A stretch of 45,884 nucleotides of DNA from contig CAZXTF010000003.1 of assembly GCA_964643605.1 (NCBI GenBank), positions 1-45,884 of the forward strand, in the 5' to 3' direction. Made by a program: the position numbers and the translations under genes. The DNA comes from CAMTWJ01 sp964643605. GTDB taxonomy: Bacteria; Patescibacteriota; Saccharimonadia; Saccharimonadales; 2-12-FULL-41-12. Positions 9,543 through 17,911 of the stretch are shown here, in pieces. Position 1 is the stretch's first letter, and the number at the start of each line of letters is the position of its first letter. The notes under the pieces were generated by a model. That model saw nothing but the letters and a program-made list of their open reading frames with translations, was not told the origin of the DNA and did not search any database.

Positions 9543-10853
9543 TTAATTTTTACGTAAGCGTTTAACGCTATTTAACGATGGGCTGATGCCTACCGTGAGA
9601 CCGGCCAAGATCCACCAGGTGGCGGCTACTGCTTCGTTGCTCCAAGTTAAGAGCAACAGTGCGCACAAGCTGATGCCAAAAAATGATACAACCTGAATTG
9701 TTGCTAGAGTGGTTTTGAGCCTCCACAGTTGCGTTAGCAAGTAACTAATAATCCCGAGAAGGAGAGCGAGACCAACTACCCCTATTTCGTAACCAATTTG
9801 AATAAAGTAATTCTCGACTAAGACTACTTCTGTTTTGGTGTGGATCGAGACAAGACCGGCCGTTCCTGGCCCATGGCCTTCTGGTTCCTTAATAATTCCT
9901 TCGATACCATCAAGTGCATATTGAACATGCAAGTTATTCGAGTCTGTCATTTGGGTATTTTCATCGGAGTGAAAAACCACATTTTGGACCACGTATTGGT
10001 CTCGCATAGCGTACACAAATATCGCTAGGCTAGCTAGCGCTACACCAATCCACGGCCAGTATTTTTTAACAAATACTTTGAGCGAGCTTTTGTAGATTAG
10101 TCCAAAAGCCAATCCTACACTCAAAAGTGCACCCAATAAGGCACTCCGAGAAAATGTAAGGAACAATGCCCATGCATGCAACAAAAGAAGGCCTGAGATC
10201 AACATCCGTTGTTTTGGTCGTTTTGCCCATGCTACCGAAAGTAGTGTGATTGGCAAGATTAGATATGCGCCGAGTGAATTGGGATCTCGCAGCGTAGACA
10301 TTATGCGAGGCAAATCTGGCTTATCATCTATAAAAAAGTTCGGTTTTACACCTCGCTCTATCGAATAGCCTACATGCGTTAAGATGTCTTTTGGCAAAAG
10401 ATACTGCAAGATTCCTAACATACAGACAATAGTGCTGACTACAATAACTAACTTGGCTACCCGCTCTATCGAGATTTTGCCGGGATACAGCAGCATCGCT
10501 CCCCAGCCAAGTAATGCGTAGCCCGGTAAACGACTGTTGTAGGCTGTGCCCAGCAGAGCTCCTTCACTATTTATATTTCTATTGAGAAGCCAAATTAGTA
10601 GATGTAATACTCCATACGCACTGGCTAGGCCCAAGAAGATCAAAAACTTCTTATTTTTCTTATAAATTCCCGTCCAAAACACTAAGCCGACCGTCAGGGC
10701 TAAGCCCAAGACTAGCACAATATCCTTGCCGATTTTCCAAGCGTCTAGGTTGCCCGTAGCGAGGCTCAGAGATTGGCTCAGCAAAATATGAAATGGCATG
10801 TAAACAAACAGTGTGACCGTAAGCCAAAAGGGCACCTTTCGAAGTGTATGCAT
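9543..10853 (-). CDS. O-antigen ligase/polymerase family membrane protein (Wzy_C)
   Basis: The 436-residue protein has about ten to twelve hydrophobic helices and the Wzy_C/WaaL pattern: LRDPNSLGAYLILPITLLSVAW, HAWALFLTFSRSALLGALLSV, and a large external loop containing EPEGHGPGTAGLVSI and VENYFIQIGYEIGVVGLALLL. Such proteins polymerise or ligate lipid-linked glycans on the outer face of the membrane. The ABC exporter nearby suggests an ABC-dependent pathway, so ligase or O-glycosyltransferase activity is as likely as polymerase. It is convergent with the AlbA_2 gene (27-nt spacer containing no good terminator) and divergent from the toxin-antitoxin operon. Confidence 0.85.
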   Translation of the reverse strand: MHTLRKVPFWLTVTLFVYMPFHILLSQSLSLATGNLDAWKIGKDIVLVLGLALTVGLVFWTGIYKKNKKFLIFLGLASAYGVLHLLIWLLNRNINSEGALLGTAYNSRLPGYALLGWGAMLLYPGKISIERVAKLVIVVSTIVCMLGILQYLLPKDILTHVGYSIERGVKPNFFIDDKPDLPRIMSTLRDPNSLGAYLILPITLLSVAWAKRPKQRMLISGLLLLHAWALFLTFSRSALLGALLSVGLAFGLIYKSSLKVFVKKYWPWIGVALASLAIFVYAMRDQYVVQNVVFHSDENTQMTDSNNLHVQYALDGIEGIIKEPEGHGPGTAGLVSIHTKTEVVLVENYFIQIGYEIGVVGLALLLGIISYLLTQLWRLKTTLATIQVVSFFGISLCALLLLTWSNEAVAATWWILAGLTVGISPSLNSVKRLRKN

Positions 10854-10860
10854 AACTTAT

Positions 10861-10866
10861 ATACTA
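10861..10866 (-). promoter_or_regulatory. -10 element for the Wzy-like gene
   Basis: TAGTAT on the minus strand lies 7 nt before the ATG at 10853, so transcription should begin at or next to the start codon. It sits 30 bp from the divergent toxin-antitoxin promoter. Confidence 0.4.
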
Positions 10867-10895
10867 GTACGTAGACATGGGAAATCCTAAACACA

Positions 10896-10935
10896 TTGAC
10901 AATTGTACAATTGAAATGTACAATTGAAATGTACA
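10896..10935 (+). promoter_or_regulatory. toxin-antitoxin promoter with direct-repeat operator
   Basis: TTGACA (10896-10901) and TACAAT (10919-10924) are separated by 17 bp, a near-consensus sigma-70 promoter. A 13-bp unit TGTACAATTGAAA is repeated in tandem (10904-10916, 10917-10929), followed by a further TGTACA (10930-10935). The repeats cover the spacer, the -10 box and the start region, as expected for autorepression by an antitoxin or toxin-antitoxin complex. A GAAAGGA ribosome-binding site follows at 10936-10942, 6 nt before the ATG. Confidence 0.75.
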
Positions 10936-10948
10936 GAAAGGAATCACA

Positions 10949-11203
10949 ATGTCTACTAAAACAATTTCCGCCAGCAAACTACGCAATAATCTTGCTGAAG
11001 CTCTAGACTCCCTTGGAGACGATGATGTGCTAGTTGTTACACGTCGTGGTAAATCTGAAAAAGCTATTATTGACCTAGATAAACTCGAGGATTTACTGTC
11101 TGCAAATAACCCCGATTATGTTAAAAGTATTGCCGAAGCCCGAGAACAGTTTAAAAGAGGTGAATTCTTTACCCATGATGAGGTTTTTGGAGATCTTGAT
11201 TAG
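10949..11203 (+). CDS. antitoxin, Phd/YefM-RelB-like
   Basis: The 84-residue protein has the Phd/YefM N-terminal DNA-binding fold: ISASKLRNNLAEALDSL, then VLVVTRRGKSEKAIIDLDKLEDL. The C-terminal AREQFKRGEFFTHDEVFGDLD resembles the RelB/StbD tail that wraps the toxin. It is expected to neutralise the RelE-like toxin encoded next and to repress the shared promoter through the tandem repeats upstream. The toxin start overlaps its stop by one base (TAGTG), which couples translation. Confidence 0.88.
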   Translation: MSTKTISASKLRNNLAEALDSLGDDDVLVVTRRGKSEKAIIDLDKLEDLLSANNPDYVKSIAEAREQFKRGEFFTHDEVFGDLD

Positions 11204-11463
11204 TGAAGTACACTGTGCACTACTCAAAATGGGCACAAAAAGATATCAGCAAACTTTCGCCACCAATTCGCAAAAGATTGAAAGCCAAGCTAGAATTCTT
11301 TTATGGACAAAGAGACCCTTTGGCTTTTGCCGAACGACTTACTAGACCAAGTATTGGTATGTACAGATGGCGCATTGGAGTATACCGAGTCCTGTTTGAT
11401 TTTGAGAAAGACAAGATTATGATCCTTCGTGTACAACACCGCAGAGAGGTATATAAAAGATGA
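11203..11463 (+). CDS. RelE/ParE-superfamily toxin
   Basis: The 86-residue protein begins with GTG and reads KYTVHYSKWAQKDISKL, with a middle GMYRWRIGVYRVLFDFEKDKIMILRVQHRREVYKR. This matches the RelE/YafQ/ParE fold, including the arginine-rich R-x-G-x-Y-R strand and the final H-R-x-x-x-Y. RelE toxins cut mRNA on the ribosome; ParE relatives block gyrase. The conserved arginines and terminal Tyr favour the mRNA-interferase side, but this is not decisive. Its stop overlaps the following GT4 start (ATGA). Confidence 0.88.
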   Translation: MKYTVHYSKWAQKDISKLSPPIRKRLKAKLEFFYGQRDPLAFAERLTRPSIGMYRWRIGVYRVLFDFEKDKIMILRVQHRREVYKR

Positions 11464-12566
11464 GGCACATTGTTATCGATGCCCGGATTCGGCGTTCAAG
11501 CACTGGCCGGTATACCGACCGGCTGGTAGAGCACTTGCAAGATTTTGACACGAAAAATCGCTATAGTATTTTGGTTGAGCCCGATGACCGATGGAGTTTA
11601 AAAAATAAAAACTTTACTACTGTCCCCTGCCCGTTCAGACAATTTAGCTTTAATCCGCTAGATCAATTTCGTTTCGCAAGACAATTACGAGAGCTCCAGC
11701 CGGACCTCGTACACTTTACGATGACACAGCAGCCAATTCCTTACTTTGGCAAAGCCATCACGACGACACACGACCTAACGATGCTGCGCTATACTCGTCC
11801 TGGCAAGCTGCCTGTATGGCTACATCATGTTCGTATGCTAGCCTATCGCTTTTTGGTATGGTGGGCGCACAAAAAGTCCAAGATAGTCATTGCACCAACA
11901 CAGTTTGTGGCCGATGATATTGCTAAGCACTACCCAGGAACCAAAGAGAAGCTACGTGTTACCAACGAAGCCAGTGACCATATCACGAAGCTTCGTCCAA
12001 AGGCTCTTAAAGGCGTCAAGAAGCCTTTCATTTTCCACGTTGGCAGTCCGTTCCCGCACAAAAACATCAAGCGACTTATTCAGGCTTTTGAGATTGTAAA
12101 AGAGCAGCAACCAAAATTACAGCTGGTCTTGGGCGGCCGGAAAGAACAATATTACGAAAAACTAGAGGCTTGGGCAGCCGACAGTCCAGCTATTAAATCT
12201 ATCCTATTCCCTGGTTTTGTTACCGATGCCGAGATGCGTTGGCTGCATGAAAATGCCGAAGCCTACGTATTGCCATCTTTGAGCGAGGGATTTTCTATTC
12301 CTGGTCTAGAAGCTATGGACAACGACTGTGCGCTCATTAGCAGCAATGCCACATGCATGCCCGAAGTCTATGGCGATGCAGCTTACTATTTCGACCCTAG
12401 GGATGTTTCTGACATGGCTCGAGCAATCCAAGAGGTCCTACGAGACGACAAGCTCAAGAAAAAGCTTATTAGCAATGGCAAAAAGCAAGTTAAGAAATAC
12501 TCGTGGGATAAAATGGCGAAAGAATCGCTCGACATATACAATGAAGTGCTTGGAGTAAAGTCATGA
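11460..12566 (+). CDS. GT4 family glycosyltransferase
   Basis: The 368-residue enzyme has a GT-B fold. The N-terminal VIDARIRRSSTGRYTDRLVEHL is the usual GT4 start, LVHFTMTQQPIPYFG and ITTTHDLTMLRYT follow, and the C-terminal domain shows FIFHVGSPFPHKNIKRLIQAF and YVLPSLSEGFSIPGLEAMDN with the E-x7-E signature. It probably adds a hexose to the surface glycan. Its ATG overlaps the toxin stop and its stop overlaps the next gene, so it appears to be expressed from the toxin-antitoxin promoter, which is unusual. Confidence 0.9.
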   Translation: MRHIVIDARIRRSSTGRYTDRLVEHLQDFDTKNRYSILVEPDDRWSLKNKNFTTVPCPFRQFSFNPLDQFRFARQLRELQPDLVHFTMTQQPIPYFGKAITTTHDLTMLRYTRPGKLPVWLHHVRMLAYRFLVWWAHKKSKIVIAPTQFVADDIAKHYPGTKEKLRVTNEASDHITKLRPKALKGVKKPFIFHVGSPFPHKNIKRLIQAFEIVKEQQPKLQLVLGGRKEQYYEKLEAWAADSPAIKSILFPGFVTDAEMRWLHENAEAYVLPSLSEGFSIPGLEAMDNDCALISSNATCMPEVYGDAAYYFDPRDVSDMARAIQEVLRDDKLKKKLISNGKKQVKKYSWDKMAKESLDIYNEVLGVKS

Positions 12567-13012
12567 AACAGCTAGTTATTTTAATATTGTCTTTTGTAGT
12601 TCTTGGAGGTGCTCACGTTAGCGCCCAGCAAGCCAGCTCGCTGCAAAATCAAAGTAGTTCTAGTGTGCAAGGTAACAGCAGTAATGTGCAAAACACAAAC
12701 TCTCAAATCCCTCAAGGCACAAACTCCCTAAACCAGCTAACAAGCAGCGGAACCACTGTTCCGCTATCAACAAGCTCAACCACAACCCAAGCGCCCAGCA
12801 CTCCAACTGCTCAAGAAGAGAACTCGACCATACAAAAAATCTTGATAGGACTCGCTATTTTAGGTGCCCTCCTTGCCGGGATTATCGTATGGGGCATAGC
12901 AGATAGTCGTAAAGTCGAGTCGGCAATTGCTTTAGAAGAAACTGTTGCACCAACTAAGCCTAAAGCCAAGAAAAAGAAACCAAAAACAAAGCGCAAAAAA
13001 GCCCACCGCTAA
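12563..13012 (+). CDS. small secreted Ser/Thr/Gln/Asn-rich membrane-anchored protein
   Basis: This is a 149-residue protein of unknown function. Residues 1-21 form a signal peptide (KQLVILILSFVVLGGAHVSA). Residues about 22-90 are low-complexity Ser, Gln, Asn and Thr, a natural O-glycosylation-like stalk. Residues about 92-112 form a transmembrane helix, and the tail is strongly basic (KPKAKKKKPKTKRKKAHR), so the C-terminus is cytoplasmic. It overlaps the GT4 stop (ATGA). The pairing of a glycosyltransferase with a Ser/Thr-rich external segment suggests, but does not prove, that it is a glycosylation target. It overlaps the convergent purD by 4 nt. Confidence 0.75.
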   Translation: MKQLVILILSFVVLGGAHVSAQQASSLQNQSSSSVQGNSSNVQNTNSQIPQGTNSLNQLTSSGTTVPLSTSSTTTQAPSTPTAQEENSTIQKILIGLAILGALLAGIIVWGIADSRKVESAIALEETVAPTKPKAKKKKPKTKRKKAHR

Positions 13013-14348
13013 ATCAAGTTTTCTATATACCGCCGATCGGCAATATCTTCTCGAAATTCAAGTGGCCCACTTACTCCTTCGTCTATTGCATCAAGAATTT
13101 TTGCTCTCGCTCCCCAAGGAGTTTCCGCAAGAGCTGTAATTGCTAAGGTTCGAGATGCACCCACTGTTCGGAAGAAACCGTTAGCTACTTCTTCTGATGC
13201 AGCGTGGCGCAAACGACAATCATTATCAACAATTGCTTCTTTACTTACGCCAAACTTATAAGCATTGCCCTCCCTATAAGCATAGTCTGGCGACACCAAA
13301 TAAATAACTGTTGAAGCCAGCTTCTGAAATCGAATATCCTTTTCTTCAAGGTCGCCTGTGGCTATTTTTTCGAGTACGGTGGCGAGGTCAACATCGTCTT
13401 CCAATAAATCAACAATGCTCATTCCTTCTGGGTCTCCAATTCGAGAGTTAAACTCGACAACTTTGAGCCCTTTTTCTGTCTGAAAGAAGCTTCCGTAAAG
13501 TGTTCCTTTAAACTCTCTCCAATCGCCCTCGAGTTGCTCTAAAACCTTTCCCATTATTTTTTTGGCTTCTGCCAGATCATGGGCAGCCAAAAATGGCAGC
13601 CTTTCACCGTAGGGCATTGTAAAACAGCCCATACCGCCAGTTCCTGGGCCTTTATCTCCATCTTCACGATATGGATAATCATAAGTAACGGGCGGGATAA
13701 TTAAGGTTCGGCCATCGGTATAAGCTTGCACGGTAAATTCCTGGCCTTCTATTTTTTCCTCTAAGATCACTCCTTCCTGGTTCGGGTCTTTTAAGACTTC
13801 TTTGGCATAATTTTTAACCTCGAGGTAGTCTCTAAGATGTGGACCCATTACTTTTACGCCTTTGCCGCCAGTTAAGCCGATTGGCTTTACCACGACCTCC
13901 TTTTCAGCTTCTTGGAAAATCTCAATCGCTTCCTCCAGGGCTTTGTTATTTTTTGCAGGGACATAGAGTGGATTATATTTTTCGTCTATACGATCAATCA
14001 GCTTTCGGGCATATACCTTATCCCACTCAATCCGAGAAGCTTCCTTGTCTGGGCTAGGCATTAAGATTTCAGGATTCTGGCCAGCAACTGCATCAACGAC
14101 TCCTTTGGCAAGTGCTTCATCGCTGTTTGTATAGAACATATCAACATTAGCGTCTGTAACACACTTTGCGACTCTTTGCGGATCATACATATTAACAACT
14201 TGGTAGAATTCTCCGCCGCTCTGTTCAGCAATGTTTACAAGTGATGGATTCAGATGAGATCCAATCGGATATATTTCGTGGCCATGGGCAGCTAGTTTTT
14301 CAGCTGCTGCTACGTCCCTCCCCATACAACCAAGTTGTGCTATTTTCA
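13009..14348 (-). CDS. purD: phosphoribosylamine-glycine ligase (GARS)
   Basis: The enzyme joins glycine to 5-phosphoribosylamine with ATP, step two of de novo purine synthesis. The 446-residue protein has the GARS N-domain (MKIAQLGCMGRDVAAAEKLA), an ATP-grasp domain with VVVKPIGLTGGKGVKVM, ILEEKIEGQEFTVQAYTDG, GDKGPGTGGMGCFTMP and the metal-binding VVEFNSRIGDPEG, and a C-terminal domain ending in a GARS-C-like fold. I chose ATG 14348: a TATAAT ends 6 nt before it, and the upstream TTG would lie inside that spacer. No other purine gene is present, so it may work alone in salvage or a side reaction. It overlaps the neighbouring 3' end by 4 nt. Confidence 0.9.
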
Positions 14349-14354
14349 TATCCA

Positions 14355-14360
14355 AATTAT
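14355..14360 (-). promoter_or_regulatory. -10 element giving leaderless purD transcript
   Basis: Perfect TATAAT on the minus strand ends exactly 6 nt before the purD ATG at 14348. The spacing puts the expected +1 base at the start codon. Confidence 0.6.
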
Positions 14361-14393
14361 ATCAATGGAGAGAAATCTAAGCACAAGAGGAGA

Positions 14394-17189
14394 CTAATCT
14401 CTTGTCTTTGCGAAGGCAAACTTAGCTAAGCCAAAGATGCTCAAAGCTATTAGGAAAAATAGGATGTACGTTGCCTTGGTGCTACTTATTTTTGGTGTGG
14501 CGGCAAGAGACTCCTCTGCTTTCTGGTGTATTGGCGAGGTGGCAACCGCTGCCGTTTCACCCAAGACTGACTGATTGTTCTGTGGGGCATTGCTAGTACT
14601 TATTGTTTGTTCATTCTGTATAGGGTTTACCGAAAGATTTGGATTTGTTATGGCAACACTGGGAACTTCCGGATTCAATAGTGTTTCAAGTCCTCCAACA
14701 GATTCGCCAAGTGGGGTTTTAGCATCTTGTAGAGTCTCTGGAGCTTTCGGTTTTTCTGGAGTGGCTGGCGGCTCCCCAATCTGCCCATCACATGCATCAT
14801 CTATCCCATCCTGATCATAATCCACCCCAGATAGCTCAGTTCCGGGACAGCTTTCTTGGTCATTTGCTATACCATCTCCGTCCCAGTCTTCATCGCTGCT
14901 TGCCACGTAGATACTCTTATAAAAATCAACCGACCGCCCATCGTGTGTGGGGCCAATAATATGAAGTTCATGAAAACCTATTGGTAGATTGTTTGGAACA
15001 ATAAAAGATCCGCTTAAATTTCCGCTATTATCTGCCGTCAGAGAGCCTAGAATTGTCGGCGTAGAGTGAATACTTACCTGATACGATTTGCCGGGTAAAA
15101 GTAGATTTTTGTCATTTTCAATATTTACAGTAACTTGGCTCTGAGCCTGAAGGCTATAGGTATCAGGAGCCATAGAGGTATTATTTACAAGTATCGGCAA
15201 GCTCTTTGCGGCCTCCAGGTCTGCAGTACTTAGAAAGCCTGTGAGATGAGACGAAATGTCATCTACTTTTGTGCTTGGATTTATGAGAGGATTTTTCTTG
15301 CTGAAATTCTCGCTTTGTTCGAGCAAATTATTTTTCATAAGTTGGTGCCCAAGCTGGTTGGGATGAAAACTTTCTTTGCCAAGCGGATACCCAACCCATT
15401 TAATTGCATCATTACCCGCAGTCAGGCCATTAAACGCAGGCGTACCAGTGTCGCACAGGTAGTGACCATGCATGGCAGTTTCTACATCTATATAGGAGAC
15501 TCCCTCGGCACTTGCCGATAGTTTGATCATCTGATTCAAATCATGCACTAGGTCGTTGGCCAAACGCCGCTCCTTTAGATCAAACGGCGTGTTGAGCTGA
15601 CAGTTATCGCCGCCTCCTTCTGGGAAAAACTGAGGATAGCCAAGAACGTAAATCTTGGCATTTTCAGCAGCATTTTCTTTTATGTTGCGTATCTTGTTTT
15701 TGAGCGAATCGAATTGATTCTTGATTTCTGCTAGCATTCCAGCTCGATCTTGCGCCTTGTCATAACAACTCCACGAGAGAGCTAAACAAGTTTGAATTTT
15801 ATCGGAGAAACCTATGTCGTTTCCCGAGATTGAGATTGTAACGATGTTTGGCTTGTGGTTTATAACGTGCTGGATTTGTTGCCGATAGCCAGGCAAAAAA
15901 CTATTTAATATCATCTGGTTATAGTCACTAATCTCCAGACCTTTTGCTTGACGCTCTTTCTGATTGTACTTGTCTACACTTTCTCTATCTAAGCCAAAAA
16001 GCACATCTTTCATCTTTGCACCGCTACAGGCCACGCTTTGGGCATCTGTAATCCCTGCAGCTGATGCACCGAGCCTACTATATGCTACTAATGACTGATG
16101 GCATCGGTTATTGGGTATGTCTGTACCTTGTCGGTAATTAAACGCCCCTTCTCCACTGGCGAACGAATCACCCATTGCCAAATACTTGGGCAGAGAGTCT
16201 TGTGCATACTTTTGCTGGGCCTCTTGGCTTGGGAAAAAGTTATATATCTTGGTTTTTCTTTGCTCTCCACCATATGTCCCATTGAGATACATTTGCAGTC
16301 TATCATTTCCACTAAACTTAAATCTCAGATGTCTATAGTCTGCGCTAGCCATATTTGTTAATTGATCACGCAAGTCTTTTCTGCAGGAGGGCTTATTCTG
16401 TTCGCAATCTTCAATGGAATACAGACTAAAATGAGTATTGAGCGTCCCCACCGCAGCATACTTACCATCATCTGTAATGGCAGTTTTTACTTGCGGATCA
16501 AACCCCTTAAAATAATCGACTTTACCGCCGAATATTACTGGAGGCGCAAAAGCATCTAACGTAGAGATCCTGACTTGTTTGCCATCTACGATATTAGCCA
16601 ACAACCACTCACCGTTACCTGAAATAGAGACAGAAGCAGGATCAATAACAAGCGGATTATCTGTCCCTCCCAGCCGAGTACCGTAATCTACCACTGTTAT
16701 CTTGTCTGGAGAGCCTGGGCTGATACTAACACTGTTTGGCAAGTGATCATTAAAGTACAGTGCACCACCCTTGCTATAACCAGCCGTTGAAAGGAAGAAA
16801 ATCCTACTAGTAAACGGAACTGGTATAATTATGCCGTTGTTTGGGGTTCTTTGGAACGCCCCATCATAACCGTCGAGCTGTATGTAGCTACCGCTCACAC
16901 TACCAAATCCCATCGGCACATTACAGGAATCTTTGTATTCATGATCTAGAACAGGGATCAAGTTTAAATATTTTTTAACGACTCGGACCTTTGTGAGACT
17001 ATTTACGCAGGGGATAGAGGTGCTACCATATTGTGTTGGCAAAATACCTTCTGTCAGTTGACCTACTTCAGAAGTCTTCAGTTGTTGGCCAGGAGTAGTC
17101 CAATTTATAGGCGTATCGGCTCGAAGATTTTGCGATAGTGAAAATATGCTAAGTATCGCTACTAGACAAAGGGCTACGAGTCTTTTCAT
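14394..17189 (-). CDS. secreted, membrane-anchored SGNH/GDSL esterase with calcium-binding repeats
   Basis: The 931-residue protein has a signal peptide (1-24), a beta-rich N-terminal region of about 310 residues that may be a propeller, and then an SGNH hydrolase domain at about 330-640. Block I is AMGDSFASGEG, the oxyanion block is ISISGNDIGF, and the catalytic histidine lies in ESFHPNQLGH. The residue three before the histidine is Glu, and the pattern matches the SEST-like group, which works with a Ser-His dyad. Later come beta domains, two thrombospondin-3-like acidic repeats (DWDGDGIANDQ, DYDQDGIDDACDG), a Pro/Ser-rich stalk and a C-terminal helix. It would cleave acyl or acetyl esters outside the cell. 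A ribosome-binding site GAAGGAT and 1-nt spacing couple it to the gene at 17838. Confidence 0.85.
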   Translation of the reverse strand: MKRLVALCLVAILSIFSLSQNLRADTPINWTTPGQQLKTSEVGQLTEGILPTQYGSTSIPCVNSLTKVRVVKKYLNLIPVLDHEYKDSCNVPMGFGSVSGSYIQLDGYDGAFQRTPNNGIIIPVPFTSRIFFLSTAGYSKGGALYFNDHLPNSVSISPGSPDKITVVDYGTRLGGTDNPLVIDPASVSISGNGEWLLANIVDGKQVRISTLDAFAPPVIFGGKVDYFKGFDPQVKTAITDDGKYAAVGTLNTHFSLYSIEDCEQNKPSCRKDLRDQLTNMASADYRHLRFKFSGNDRLQMYLNGTYGGEQRKTKIYNFFPSQEAQQKYAQDSLPKYLAMGDSFASGEGAFNYRQGTDIPNNRCHQSLVAYSRLGASAAGITDAQSVACSGAKMKDVLFGLDRESVDKYNQKERQAKGLEISDYNQMILNSFLPGYRQQIQHVINHKPNIVTISISGNDIGFSDKIQTCLALSWSCYDKAQDRAGMLAEIKNQFDSLKNKIRNIKENAAENAKIYVLGYPQFFPEGGGDNCQLNTPFDLKERRLANDLVHDLNQMIKLSASAEGVSYIDVETAMHGHYLCDTGTPAFNGLTAGNDAIKWVGYPLGKESFHPNQLGHQLMKNNLLEQSENFSKKNPLINPSTKVDDISSHLTGFLSTADLEAAKSLPILVNNTSMAPDTYSLQAQSQVTVNIENDKNLLLPGKSYQVSIHSTPTILGSLTADNSGNLSGSFIVPNNLPIGFHELHIIGPTHDGRSVDFYKSIYVASSDEDWDGDGIANDQESCPGTELSGVDYDQDGIDDACDGQIGEPPATPEKPKAPETLQDAKTPLGESVGGLETLLNPEVPSVAITNPNLSVNPIQNEQTISTSNAPQNNQSVLGETAAVATSPIHQKAEESLAATPKISSTKATYILFFLIALSIFGLAKFAFAKTRD

Positions 17190-17190
17190 T

Positions 17191-17838
17191 TTAATCCTTC
17201 ATGGGATATATTGGTCGCAGCATGGGTCCTTTTGAGCAACCACCAGAAATGATTATCACCTTGTTATATATTGGTCTGCCAGAAGTAGTGCGTCCTGTAG
17301 ATTGCCAATCATCAGTAAGTCTAATCTGCACACTACAGTCAAGCTCAGGAGTCCAGTCATGGAGGTCATACGCTATACCATACCCCATAGACTCATAGAC
17401 GAGTTGCCTGCTATGGTCAACTGTTTTTATGATCCTCATCCCTTTTTTATGATCAAGGGCTTCATTAAACTGTTTTAACTTAGCTTGGGCATCTTCATGG
17501 CTAGAATACGAATACTTCATGCTGAATCCGTAGTTACAGCTTAGGTCGCCCTTATGAAATTTTGCAGAGGCATAACTACAACTACCCTCCTTACTATTTT
17601 TGGTCGGTATTCCCGCCTCTTCAATAATAGCGTTCTGTAGCGTACTTACTCTTGGCTCTACCGACTTAAATTGTACGAAATCAGCAAAGACCACAAGCCC
17701 ATACCAGAGCAAACCAACCCCAATGACAATCAAGAGAATCGTTGTCTTTGGACGAGATTTAACCCATGGACTGCACTTTGTCTTAACCTTATTCCAGGCA
17801 CTCTGTTGCTTGGCTTTTTTGCTCCCACGCTTTTTCAT
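17191..17838 (-). CDS. four-cysteine membrane protein, array member 1
   Basis: Function unknown. The 215-residue protein has a basic N-terminal cytoplasmic tail (MKKRGSKKAKQQSAWNK), one transmembrane helix at about 33-53, and an external domain. The domain has cysteines in C-x13-C (CSYASAKFHKGDLSC), then another pair, the last followed by x7-PIYP and a terminal MKD. The same four-cysteine frame and the P-[IF]-Y-P-x-[KQ]-D ending occur in the next four genes. Transcription is probably leaderless: TATAAT ends 6 nt before the ATG. It precedes the SGNH esterase by 1 nt and is probably cotranscribed with it. Its first 187 bp, promoter included, are identical to those of the gene at 20287. Confidence 0.8.
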   Translation of the reverse strand: MKKRGSKKAKQQSAWNKVKTKCSPWVKSRPKTTILLIVIGVGLLWYGLVVFADFVQFKSVEPRVSTLQNAIIEEAGIPTKNSKEGSCSYASAKFHKGDLSCNYGFSMKYSYSSHEDAQAKLKQFNEALDHKKGMRIIKTVDHSRQLVYESMGYGIAYDLHDWTPELDCSVQIRLTDDWQSTGRTTSGRPIYNKVIIISGGCSKGPMLRPIYPMKD

Positions 17839-17852
17839 ACCAGAATTATATC
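17666..17852. repeat. 187-bp direct repeat, copy 1
   Basis: By eye the segment is identical over 187 bp to 20115-20301. It covers the promoter, start codon, cytoplasmic tail and transmembrane helix of array members 1 and 5. Downstream of it the two genes diverge strongly, apart from short blocks such as that encoding the first cysteine pair. Confidence 0.9.
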
Positions 17853-17911
17853 ACCCCTGTTTTAAATCATAAGCATTGTTTATACTATTGTTTATGGTTA
17901 AAAAGACTGCT
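17818..17911. repeat. 94-bp direct repeat, copy 1 (divergent promoter cassette)
   Basis: The segment spans the start of the minus-strand member, the 55-bp intergenic region and the start of the plus-strand member. By eye it is identical over 94 bp to 19044-19137. It carries TATAAT on minus (17850-17845) and TATACT on plus (17881-17886), each 6-7 nt from an ATG. Confidence 0.9.

Noticed and set aside
9516..9570. Terminator between the AlbA_2 and Wzy-like genes
   Set aside because: AGCGTTTAACGCT is palindromic, but it lies in the Wzy coding end and lacks a T-tract in the right place.
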